Program-made: the position numbers and the translations under genes
NCBI GenBank assembly: GCA_032718865.1
Contig: JALUTQ010000032.1
Span: forward strand, 868,001-932,000
DNA: 64,000 nt
Source: Tilletia caries
Taxonomy: Eukaryota > Basidiomycota > Exobasidiomycetes > Tilletiales > Tilletiaceae
Direction of reading: 5' to 3'
Shown here: in pieces, positions 1-9,863 of the stretch
Layout of the letters: the number at the start of each line of letters is the position of its first letter
Numbering within the stretch: the stretch's first letter is position 1
Notes under the pieces: generated by a model
The model's database searches: none
What the model was told of the DNA's origin: nothing
The model's input: only the letters and a program-made list of their open reading frames with translations

Positions 1-463
1 GCTCGATCCACTGCTGTAGCTAGTGTCTGAGAGAATCGGCCGACGAACAGAAGCAGGCCGGACAGAAGCGATCAACGACCGCTTCCCGCCGTGCAGGAGC
101 TGCTGCGACGGGCTCGAAAGCGTGCAGTCCCCATCCTCCTCCTCGTTGAAGGTGAAGGCAACCGAGGAAGCCGCGGGCCGGGGCGAGCCCACCAGCGTCG
201 GCGACTGCGGAGCGTCATAAGAGCAGTCCGAGTGCGTAGGCGAGATGTCGCGGGATGAGGACGACTGATCCGACTCGTCGGAAAACTCGTCGTCGCCATC
301 CACCTCGACGTCAGTGGAGCGGTGCTGGAGGTAGGCGACCGCGCTGGTAGACTGTTGCTGCTGTTGCTGTTGGCCGGGGTAGTACCGACCAGTAACGTTG
401 TGCGCGGCCAGTTGTGGGTGGGCAAGGGTAGCCTCGGCCACCTTGAGTGGCGACCGCGGTTGG
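1..463 (-). pseudogene. Out-of-frame C-terminal tail of the Ran1-like kinase, cut by the window edge
   Basis: Reading leftward from the kinase stop, one frame stays open to base 1. It encodes an acidic, Ser/Gln-rich tail that includes a polyglutamine run, the segment DDEFSDESDQSSSSRD and several SP sites, typical of fungal kinase tails. It would be in frame with the kinase if the 17-base unit at 467-517 were present once instead of three times (34 extra bases shift the frame by one). Whether this allele really is truncated or the repeat number varies is not visible here. Confidence 0.6.
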
Positions 464-1852
464 CTAGTCTTGCGATGGTGTGAGTCTTGCGATGGTGTGA
501 GTCTTGCGATGGTGTGAGAAAAAGGACAAGACGGGCCGGGTAGCTGCTTGTTGTTGTTGCTGTTGTTGCTGCTGTGCCCTCGCCTTAGCCTCCGCCCAAA
601 GCAATGCCTGCGCTTGAGCATGTGCCTCCGCCTGAGCCTGCGCCCGCGCCTTAGCCTGGGCCTCCGCAAGAGCCTGTGCTTTAGCCTGAGCTTCTGCCTC
701 AGCTTGTGCCTGGGCCTGAGCCTGAGCCTCCGCCTGTTGCTGCCGCGCCTGACTAGCCCGCAGCTTGGACTGTTCCTGCCGGCGCTTCATCTCCGAAGGC
801 GTGGCAGTGAAGGAGCCCACACTGCGGATCCACTTCCGCAGCTGTGCAACTGAGCACCGGTCCTCGGGCCGCATGGTGAAAATGTGCCGCAGGATCGCAT
901 TGGTGTCCTCGGAGATGGGGAGGATGTCCATCAGGAACTGCGGGTTGCGGACGTACTCCAAAAAGGTCTCGTCGGACACACAGGCCTGCTTCCACGGGTT
1001 CCGGCCGCAGACGAGGTTGACCAGGATCACACCGAGCGACCAGACATCGTTGGCCGGGGTGGAGTACTTGGATATCCTGCGGAGGAGACCGCCCTGGCAC
1101 TCAGGCCCCATGTAGAAGGTGCTCCCACAGCCAAAGTCGGAGCTGCTGGGCTCCTGGGTGGCCAGACCAAAGTCGGCAAGGACGACTCTGCGACCGCCGT
1201 CGAGACAGAGGATGTTCTCCGGCTTGAGGTCGCGGTGGTATATTTGGTTTTGGTGGCAGTACTCGACAGCGTCGAGAATCTGGTCAAAGACGGACTTGAT
1301 GAGGAGGTCCATTTCCGATCGTCGTTGTTGGAAGTCTTCCTCCTCCTGAGTCCAGCGGGTGATGCTGCCGTTGGCCGTCCGCCGGGGTGCCGGGGGAGCA
1401 GCGACGAGATATCTTTGGCGCTCGGTGATCATGCTGAAAAGATCGCCGTCGGGGCAGTAGTCGAGCACAACGAAGATGTAAGGGTCGTTGGGGGAGTCGA
1501 TGACCTGGTGGAGAGTGACGATGTTCTTGTGTTTGCTGGCCTGGGTGTGGAGCTCGATCTCCCGCCGTTGGAACTCGCGCTGGCGCTCGTCAAGGCCGAC
1601 CTTGTTGAGACACTTGACAGCGTAGAGACCACTTGCTGCTGAGCCGAATTGGTGTGCCATCTGCATGGCGGGGATGTTCTGCTGCGCTGATGTTGATGGG
1701 AAAGGTTGACGTTGGAGAGCGTGTTCCCGATCCCGAGCGAGGTAGACAACCCCGTAAGCGCCGAGTCCGAGAACGGAGAGGAGCTCATATTTGTCGTTGG
1801 CGATGTTGGTTCCGACAAGGTTGCGGAACTGCTGTGTAGATGCGGGCGACAT
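464..1852 (-). CDS. Ran1/Pat1-like serine/threonine protein kinase
   Basis: Single long exon of 462 residues. Kinase signatures are complete: glycine loop GLGAYG (residues 29-34), ATP lysine in YAVK (80), catalytic YHRDLKPEN (HRD at 206-208), DFG (227-229), and GPE in place of APE before an NDVWSLGV helix. The insert between the lobes and the DFGLA-TQEP loop resemble the fungal Ran1/Pat1/Vhs1/Sks1 group, which control nutrient response and sexual development; that assignment is from family knowledge. The C-terminus is a coiled, Ala/Gln-rich repeat followed by polyglutamine. The frame ends at TAG (464-466) only because a 17-base unit is present three times just before it; the protein-like tail continues in another frame to the left edge. 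Start chosen at the ATG giving the complete N-lobe, with a stop-rich leader upstream. Confidence 0.9.
   Translation of the reverse strand: MSPASTQQFRNLVGTNIANDKYELLSVLGLGAYGVVYLARDREHALQRQPFPSTSAQQNIPAMQMAHQFGSAASGLYAVKCLNKVGLDERQREFQRREIELHTQASKHKNIVTLHQVIDSPNDPYIFVVLDYCPDGDLFSMITERQRYLVAAPPAPRRTANGSITRWTQEEEDFQQRRSEMDLLIKSVFDQILDAVEYCHQNQIYHRDLKPENILCLDGGRRVVLADFGLATQEPSSSDFGCGSTFYMGPECQGGLLRRISKYSTPANDVWSLGVILVNLVCGRNPWKQACVSDETFLEYVRNPQFLMDILPISEDTNAILRHIFTMRPEDRCSVAQLRKWIRSVGSFTATPSEMKRRQEQSKLRASQARQQQAEAQAQAQAQAEAEAQAKAQALAEAQAKARAQAQAEAHAQAQALLWAEAKARAQQQQQQQQQAATRPVLSFFSHHRKTHTIARLTPSQD
467..517. repeat. 17-base unit in three perfect tandem copies
   Basis: The unit GTCTTGCGATGGTGTGA occurs exactly three times in a row (467-483, 484-500, 501-517) inside the 3' coding part of the kinase gene. 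Seventeen is not a multiple of three, so each change in copy number changes the reading frame downstream. Confidence 0.95.
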
Positions 1853-4595
1853 GGTGTTGAGGAAAATAGGTGGTGGTAGTAGTAGTTGTGGATAGAGGGG
1901 TCGAGGTGCTGAGTAGATCTTGATGCCTTGTTTAGGATGGGAGTGAAGCTAGGGTGAGAAGTAGATGTGCTTGAGGCAAAAGACAAAGAGTCGAAATAGC
2001 TGAAGACAGAAGAAATACAGGCCGAAACCTAGATGGAGGAAGAGAGAGAGAGAGAGAGAGCGAGAGTGGTCGAGGTCAGTGACTGAGGATAGGAGTGATG
2101 CTGCTGGTGGATGAGGTACTCACAGTAGATATGCGAGGATGTGCTTGAGAGAGGACGAGGACGATGCTGATGATTCGGAGTTGGTAGATGGGTGGATAGG
2201 TCGGGGCTTAAGTACCTTTCCGGGTCGACGTAGGAGTCTGTGTTCGAAGAGGTGTTGCTCGAGAAGGCCAGAGAGTGCGGTAGGAATTAGCACCAGCGAT
2301 GTCGAGGTCGGCCCGAGATGGAATGGCGGTTGGGATGCTAGAGTGCTTGAGGAATCCAGGACGAGCTCGGGTTGAGGAAGAAGCCTTCGAAGATGGGGGG
2401 GAGAGAGTTTAGTGGGCTCTTGTGGAAGGGCACTAGATAGATATCTGAACCGGTGCTGTGGCCATGCGATATCGTCTGTTCCTTTCACGAGGCTGAATGG
2501 GTGGGCGTCGTGGGTCTGAGGTAGAGCGAGAGACAAAGACGTTAGAAGGAATGCGCATTTGGAAAATGAAACTGGATCCGCAGCAACAACAGATGAATTG
2601 TCGACTGACCTTTGGTAGTGACCGGCGAGCCAGAGGAGAAGGAAGCGAGCGGGCTTGGGTGTTCTGAACAATGACAGGTAGGAAAAGAAAGGGAAGAGGA
2701 AGAAAAGTGGGCGGCGTTAGGGAAGGTTTTGGACTTGGACTATAGTCAGCTAACGAAGACGTGGCAAGCTCACCTGATTGATGGACGAGTGTCGGAGAGG
2801 AAGAGGCAGACGGTAGACGGATCCAGTCTGGCTGATGCGGGAGCAGGACCTGACTATGAGAGCGACGCGGACGAGAGGGCCGAGGTTATCGACGCTGAGC
2901 GCTGCGCTGAGCTGGGCTGGCCTGGACGAGGAAGAAGAAATAGTCCAACGGTCGCGAGCTCGATCAACGCGGCACCTGGATGAGATCCGGATCGGGCCGA
3001 GCAAAGGAGGTGTTGTTCTCCGACTCTGGATTACGCGGGTTAATTCCGCGTCTGGAACAGAAAATCAAAAAGAAAAGTCTGCCGCTGCTGTGGAAAAGGC
3101 GGCGTATGGATGATGCCAACTGCGAAGATGGGAGGGAAGAGGAGAGACAGGCAAGGGAGGCGGTTGAGTCGATTTGAGGTCTGGGCCGGGATTCAGCTGA
3201 CTGAAGTGCGGGTGGTTGCCGATCGTAGTGCCTCAATCGAGGTGAAGCTGATCTAGAGCGGGAGAAGAGCGAGGGAGGTGAGATTGGTGTGAGGTCTCCT
3301 CGCAGGATGCTGCTGGGTGAAGGTCGAGAGTCGAGACCGTGTTGGATGGGTGGTGGTCGACGAACAAGCTGAGCAATAATGTGGAAGGGAAAAGGGAGAC
3401 GGCGACGGCGACGGGGACTGGAAGCGGGCGGGAGTGTTATGTACAGGGTCCCCTTCCTCCCCGAGTCTAGACGCAGACGCACACGCAGATCGAGAGTTGC
3501 CTCGCGCTCTCAGCAAATTCAATTACGCGACAGAGTTCTCAGCTGCAGCCTGCAGTAGGCTGCCGATGATGTCGGGATGGGAGAACACAGAGGAGAGAGT
3601 GGACATACAGGGTCCCAAATCCCAATCACTCCCGATCGCTGCTATACTTCCACTCACAGGCACACCGCCGATATCCAAACAACAACAAAGCAAAGGGAAA
3701 AAAGCGAAAGGAAAGAAAGGCTAAACCCGCACACTCTCGATCCGCCTCAACAGGCCCGCAGGCCCGCAGGCCCGCTCGATGCATCTGGCACAAACACCAC
3801 CAGCGATCTTCGCACAGCAAAATTGAGCCAACAAACAAACAAAGAAACCCGCTTCCGAACATCACAACTAAATTAAAAAGTATCTGCATCATGCGGCATG
3901 CGGACCGCGCCCGAGGCCCGAGCAGCCTGTCCAGTCCCCCATCGCCCCATCCCGTGCGCATCGCGATCCCCACGGCTGGAATTGATCATTTAATCGTAGA
4001 AAACTGCTAAGAAAGGTCGTAAAGTGCAAAACTTAGCCCACCACATCAGGCTGCCATTTCATAGGCCCTTCAGGGCTTCAATTTCCAAAGCCCGCGAGCT
4101 ATCACACACTTGATTCTTCAATACCCGCACGCGTCAAAACGTGTCCTTAACATCATGTGCCTTCGCGATCGATGTTTTGCTCGCCCGATCCTGGATTATT
4201 CTAACACCCAAGGGTCCCTGATTTTCAAGCTTTCGCGCTTTTTTCGTTCCGGTGTTGACTTCCAAACATCGCCTCATGAGAAATGTGGCCACTGGACGAC
4301 GATGTGATTATGGGCAGCTCCGGGGCAGCGGGGCAGCGGGGCAGCGGTCAATAATTATTATTACTCGCCTATGTCAATTTATCGCCTGTGCCTGCGCCGA
4401 ACAAAGAAGAAAAAGGTCGCCGCCACTTGCTCACGCCCAGCATCGCCCATCGATAATTTTCAGGAGGTGATATTGATTGAAAACCTGGTCCCGTCGAAGG
4501 AACCCTTTGTGCCGTCTCGTACTCTGCAAATCTGTTATTGCAGCTGTCTGTCAAAGCAGGAATTAATTCACCGGCGCGAGCCGCAACCCGTCTTC
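1853..4595. other. Leader and intergenic DNA of the kinase gene, no supported gene
   Basis: About 2.7 kb without a convincing coding frame. It contains a GA microsatellite at about 2041-2062 and a short tandem GGGGCAGC repeat at about 4320-4347. Polypurine/polypyrimidine stretches next to the kinase start suggest a long 5' untranslated leader, common for fungal regulatory kinases. The small open frames here lack any domain or codon pattern. Confidence 0.5.
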
Positions 4596-4598
4596 CTT

Positions 4599-5219
4599 CA
4601 CAGGAGAAATGGCCCTCCCAATCTCTTTGTCAATCCTCCGAATAGGTACAGCTATTGGGCAAGATTGGGATTTGTCAATACCTTAAGGGTATTGTCGTAC
4701 CTATTGCAGGTTCAGGGATTTTGGACCTATTTTTAGCGCAGAAGACCACCAGACGAGTCTCACCTCACCCGTGTTTGGAGTATCTTCGACGCGACGACGC
4801 GTCAAGTCACGTGCTCAGTCCTGACCTTACAGATGCTCGGGCCCAAACGCGGCAGGATCACCGCGGGCATAGGCCCATTGAATTACGCTTGCCTGATATA
4901 CTCTCCTCGCGGGATGGCAGGGCGGGGGGTGGCGCACTCATCGTGTGGCCACGCTCCCAGCGTCAGCATCCTCGGCGAGCCGGGGCAGGTGTCCAGACGA
5001 CCGCCACCCATCCAGATCGCCTCCAGAAAAGGGTAGCGGGTTGGGATTGAGACTCTGAAACTTTTTAGCGTCAAAACCAAGTTTCAATTTAAAGGGATTG
5101 GGATTTTACAACAGCTTGTCAGGCGTATCTCTCATTGACAACCCTATTGGACCCCCCCCCAATAGCATAGCTGTTGTATAGCTATTGCTCTAAACAATCC
5201 TAACCCCCTTTCTCCTGTG
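4599..5219. mobile_element. Non-autonomous MITE related to element A
   Basis: A 621-base element starts CACAGGAGAAA and ends TTTCTCCTGTG, matching the outer part of element A's TIRs. It is flanked by the 3-base direct repeat CTT (4596-4598 and 5220-5222), the target-site size expected of CACTA-type elements. Several CTATTG/CAATAG motifs lie inside both ends, as in element A. No coding capacity. It was probably mobilised by an element-A-type transposase. Confidence 0.85.
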
Positions 5220-5222
5220 CTT

Positions 5223-6165
5223 GCAGCATCAGATAGAGAATGGGGGATCCGGAGCGGTTAGATAGACGCGCAAGTGTGCGATTTTCACTTTTCAGAGCTC
5301 AGCGCGTGGCAGTGGCGAGTATGACCACGAGCGCGTATGTAGATGCCAGCTCTTGCTCTCGATGCTCCATGTTTGCATGCATAATTATTACTGTTGACCT
5401 TCTTTGCGTTGCACGTCCTCCCTCGCTCGTCCCTCTGTTTACTACCGATCAGTTTGTTCGGGTCTTGTACGTGCGTGCGTGCGGCCGTCTGCGCCCGGTC
5501 ATGCGTGCTGTGTGCTCTTCCAGCATCGTCATCATTTTATACATATGTATACATTGTGTTGATTCGGAACGGAGCATCGGTAAGTTCCTTGACCGCGATG
5601 AGGCTGATGCGCTGGTGGCGACTTTGCGCGACAAAGGAAACGTCGACGTTGGGCGGGACCAAGATCATTTGTGTCGTGTGCTTCAGCCTCTTGAGTGAGG
5701 ACCTCCTTCTCCCTCTCCGCCTTGTCGTGATGACAATAATAATGGGCGATCTTTGGGGCATATGAAGAATTCAGATCGACATCTCTTCATTGTCTCGCCA
5801 GACTCATTTCATATGAGGCCGCCGTCCTGTTCATCAGTTTCTTCCTTGCCAACGTCTCTCAGGATGAGCGATGGGAGTAAGGAGGCGAGATTCCGAGAAG
5901 GTCTGACTGACAAGAGGTGCACAACAGCACAATGTACAATCTGTTCCTTTTTTGACGTCAGGCCAAGATAGAGGCCACACATCCAACACACTCCCGCCTC
6001 ATCGTCGCTCTTGAGACAGCAGTCCGCCGGTTCGTTTTGGAAGCTAAAGATCATGGTGTCGTGGGAACTGCTTATTATTATTGGAAGTCATGGAGGAATC
6101 TCGGGCCTTTGTATGAGTTCTTGGAAGCTCAAAATTGGACCAAATAACAACCTTCCGCGCTTTAT
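5223..6165. other. Spacer between MITE and element A, nothing recognised
   Basis: About 940 bases with only short, domain-free open frames. No repeat ends, RNA gene or coding bias seen. Confidence 0.5.
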
Positions 6166-6168
6166 ATG

Positions 6169-6193
6169 CACAGGAGAAACGGGGGTCGAATTG
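6169..6193. repeat. Left terminal inverted repeat of element A
   Basis: Perfect inverted match to 16322-16346; preceded by target duplication ATG. Confidence 0.95.
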
Positions 6194-6630
6194 TAGTCCC
6201 AACACTCCGGATAGCTGACGGCTATTGTCGCGGTGTTGCATTTTCTCAATAGCTTTGCGAATTGACATCACCTATTGGGAAGGTATTGTCAAAATTTCAA
6301 TTTATCTGCAGCTCGTCATCGCCCGAGCGACCGAGGAGCTGTTGTCGGAGGTAATGGGCGACGGCAACGCATCTCAACACCACCATTACTTCTCAAGAAC
6401 TGCGAATTTTCTCGATCATCCCCATTACCTCCCAACACCTGTTGCCCTTATCGATGGGTTGCAGTATATGCTGCTCTCGAGTCTCGACTACTTGGTGAGT
6501 CCTAGTAGTTAGTAGTAGGGAGCAGGAGCAGTCTCCTCGAGGATGCTGCTGCTGGCGCGTACACTCACTCACCCTTGCTTTCTTCTCCCTCCATTCACTT
6601 TCCTCCTCCCTACCCCCTTCGCAAACTACA

Positions 6631-7805
6631 ATGTCGGTTCCAGTCGCGGTTGTCGAGACCGACCGACGTGTCCAAGGTTGGGCTGCCGAATTGGCCCTCT
6701 CCGCTGATTCACCACCTGCCGAACAACCTCCTTCGTCGCCCATCATCCCCGAATCGGCTGCCCCTATCGTCGATGTTGACGATCGCCCTGAGCGGGTTGC
6801 TGCTTTCGTTGCGCGGTACAACCACGTCAATGATTGGCCTCAAGCATACCATGGACGACCTCAGTCAAGCGATCCCCACGCCCATCCTTTGTGGAAGTGT
6901 CCCCTTGTCCAGATGAATGCGCGGCGCCGATACGAGGAATTCTTCCTTCACCTCGATCATCAAGTCAATTTTATCGACCAGACGTGGTCGCGATATGATC
7001 TCCTCAAGTTCATTCAAGACACGGTCATAGAAGGGCTTCTGATCCTTCCCGACGTTGACGTTGACATGCGGGAGAACTTGAGAGGAGGCAACTTTGGGTG
7101 AGTACCTGTTCTGGATTGGTTAGATGGTCGACGCCGCTGTCTGATCTGACAAACCGAATAATGGTTGATTACAGGGGCGAACGGTGCTATAAACTCGGTC
7201 ACTCCCCTTACCCCTTCTATGGCGATGGTAGGGAAGAGATTCCTGGTATAGCACCCTTTCCGTGTCGACGTTGCTGGAGCTGTGCGCGCATCGCTCGCCC
7301 TGAACCGGAGCCTGCCGTGAGCGACACCGGCATCGGCGAAGAAGATGTCGACGAAGAGGTTGTGCCCTATCCCACCGTTGATGATATGGTTGCCCCCACC
7401 GCCCGGGTTATTTCCCCCCTCCCGTCTCCCTCTATCGAGCTCCGTGGTCTTGGGGTTTCTTCACCTGCAGCGTCGCCTGCAACTCTGGCGCTTGCTCTCG
7501 AGGTCAATGCTGCCAATCTTGCCGAGGACGAGCGGGAGGACGCCTTATTGGCGGAACAGTCTTCTTCCAACGCGGTCGCGGTCGCTGTCCTTTCGCAGTC
7601 TTCATCTGCTTCTGGTAACAGTGCGTCTTCTTCTGGCAAGAGCCTCGAACGTGTGCGTGGTACGAAGCGGGGAATCGCGGAGGTTGCTGAGGCGGTTGAC
7701 CAGGAGAATGCTTCGGGATCGGGATCGGGTTCTGGTTCGACTCCGGTGTTCGTCTCGCGGTCCACAGGCTACTACGGACGCGTGGGTTACATCTCTAGGC
7801 CATAG
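6631..7805 (+). CDS. Unknown two-exon gene in element A
   Basis: Exons 6631-7097 and 7175-7805 join cleanly (GTGAGT donor, ACAG acceptor, split Gly codon) to give 365 residues. The N-terminal half has a compact hydrophobic/aromatic stretch (WSRYDLLKFIQDTV near residue 130) and the second exon opens with a possible metal site, PCRRCWSC (three cysteines). The C-terminal half is disordered, Ser/Gly-rich with a basic patch (RGTKRGIAE), and ends in an aromatic tail. I do not recognise the family. The position inside both TIRs suggests an element function or passenger gene; the clean splice supports expression. Confidence 0.6.
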
Positions 7806-8028
7806 TGTCCGTCTCGCGCTCTACAGGCCGAGTAGCTTACTGTCCATTGTCGCTTTCTATCTTACTTCCCCATGGTATTCGTTCCCCTCGCCATTCAAAC
7901 TTCTTTCCCTCGGTACCCTGTCTGTTGGATATTTGCATTTGCTTGATTCGGTCAACGTTGAGTTATAAGTCGCGTTGAGTGTACATGTCGATGGAGAAAT
8001 ATGTACTGGATCTCGTCGCTTCGACCAT

Positions 8029-9065
8029 CTAGTCGAACCTGCCCAATAACTTCTCGTCTGTCAAAAAAGGGCGTGTCCCTAACGGGCGTCCGCACTCGTA
8101 TTTGGCCAACGACGAGTCTTGTACTTGGAGCTTCCCTTCGGCGATGTTGACCAGTTCTGCTCGCAACTCTTCAATGCGTACTTGTCTCTTGTCCAGCAAG
8201 TCCAGTGCACGTTGGCGGAATCGCTGACGCCGCTCCTCCTTCTCCCTGCCCTGTTCAACCCTCTTGTGGTCGTCCCTCTCCCTATCTGCTCGAATCGTGC
8301 GAATGTCTTCTTGGAGGTCTTCGACTTCTTCCTTTAGTTTGAGGTTCTGGCGATCCCTTTTGGCCAGGTCTGCGCGAATGTCCAGATATTCGCTTTCCCT
8401 CTTGCGCATTCTCTTCAGCTGCTCCTTCAAGAACTCCGTTCCGTCGTCCTTGCTCGCATTGACCGTGTTTTTTTGTGTTTCTCCTCGTAAGTCCCGGTCT
8501 TCTCCTTCGAGTATCTGGAGCTCCTCAGCACGTGAACTCGTTGTTTGAGCCGTTCAACGTCTTCCTCCAGTTCTTTGATGCGCTCTTGATCCTCTTCTCG
8601 CTTCTTCAGCGTATTCTTGTTGGACCATTTTTCCCGAAAGCTGTGCAACACGTTGTTGAGACAGCAGTTGTCCGCATACGCGACGAAGGGTTGTTTGGGG
8701 GCGTTTGGAGCAAAGACGCTAAGAAGCTCGAGCATCTTGGCCCTCGTGTACTCGTACAAATCGCCTTTCTTGCCTTCATCGGTTCCTATGTAGTTGAGGC
8801 TGAAGTCCCTGCTCTGGTGTTCGAGCTTGCGGTTGCAGCTTGGGTTTCGCCATGCGTTCACCTCGGGAGGGAGGTGTGCGTCGTCGTCGGAATCCGAAGC
8901 AAATGATATCGGACTACTGGGTGGGTCGGGTCTCGTACGCGTCCAGCGGTCGCTTGAGTGACCTTCATCTTCGTCCTCAGATGGAATCGTCATCTGCGAT
9001 TCGCAGTATTCCAGGCAGCGACGGATTGACGAGAATCTGCGATGATCGTCGATAGGATCTGGCAT
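8029..9065 (-). CDS. Coiled-coil protein of element A, with a frame break
   Basis: The minus strand from the ATG at 9065 encodes an acidic N-terminus, a middle segment with NAWRNPSCNRKLEHQSRDF and then a long heptad coiled coil (KKREEDQERIKELEEDVERL and onward). The coil continues in another frame from about 8530 to the stop at 8029, so one base is gained or lost near 8530; no usable intron fits. Total about 340 residues if joined. Function unknown. Coiled-coil partners of transposases are plausible, but this is inference. Confidence 0.5.
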
Positions 9066-9863
9066 GCTGAGGGGGATTGGACTCGCGTGGGCGGCTACCG
9101 ATGTTGACTTGTATGGGTGATGACTGATGAGGGTACACCAAGTAGGATATGTGCTGGGGTGTGGTGGGAGGGTTGAAGATATGGCGGCATTCTTATGATC
9201 GCACGGTTGGGTACAAGGGAAAGAGGTCCGGTGTTGTGAGGCTGTTGTGTGGTGTTGGTCTGAAGGCAATCGGTGAGGTTGAAGTAGAATTGGCGAGGTA
9301 ATGGCGGTGTTGATGTCCACGCGGTGTTGGCCAGTATTGGCAGAGGTGTTGTCGATCTTGCCAGCGGGTTTGCAGGGGTTCAGGCCGTCTCGTCTCATTT
9401 CTCATGTTCCCTCCGCCCCCCTCTCGACGAACTCGACCTCCATGCCAGCACCAGCCTGATCCCTATCCTCCTTCTGATTCACCCATCCATCCACATTGTC
9501 ACATTCTCAGCTTCTTTCTACATCAGGTATTCGTCCTCGCCCCCGACTTCCTCGAAAGTCGGAACCCGACAAGGCCTCTATCTGCCCGCCACACCTGCTA
9601 CTTTGTCTTCACGCTCCTTCTTCGCATTGAACGGACCGCGTCTCTAGTGGCCTGTCTCCATCTCTTGCCGCGACACTCCCAGGTGTTTGGTTGTCTCTAC
9701 TGCTGAAGACCTTCCCACCAACACCGGCTCTTCCCGGTCTCGTTGCGTTCTTCGTTGACAACCACACAAGTGACTACTACACAAGTGAGTACTCAATGAA
9801 CTCAGCGAGATGGTTATCATTCAAGCATGCTGACCGTGCTCTTCCGTTCGGTTCACACTAGAC

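Noticed and set aside
2120..3522. Several open frames of 60-183 residues upstream of the kinase gene
   Set aside because: Low-complexity composition, no domains, overlapping on both strands; likely leader or intergenic DNA.
9066..9398. N-terminal extension of the element A coiled-coil gene to 9398
   Set aside because: The added sequence is His/Thr/Pro-rich without pattern; the ATG at 9065 begins the acidic region that looks like protein.
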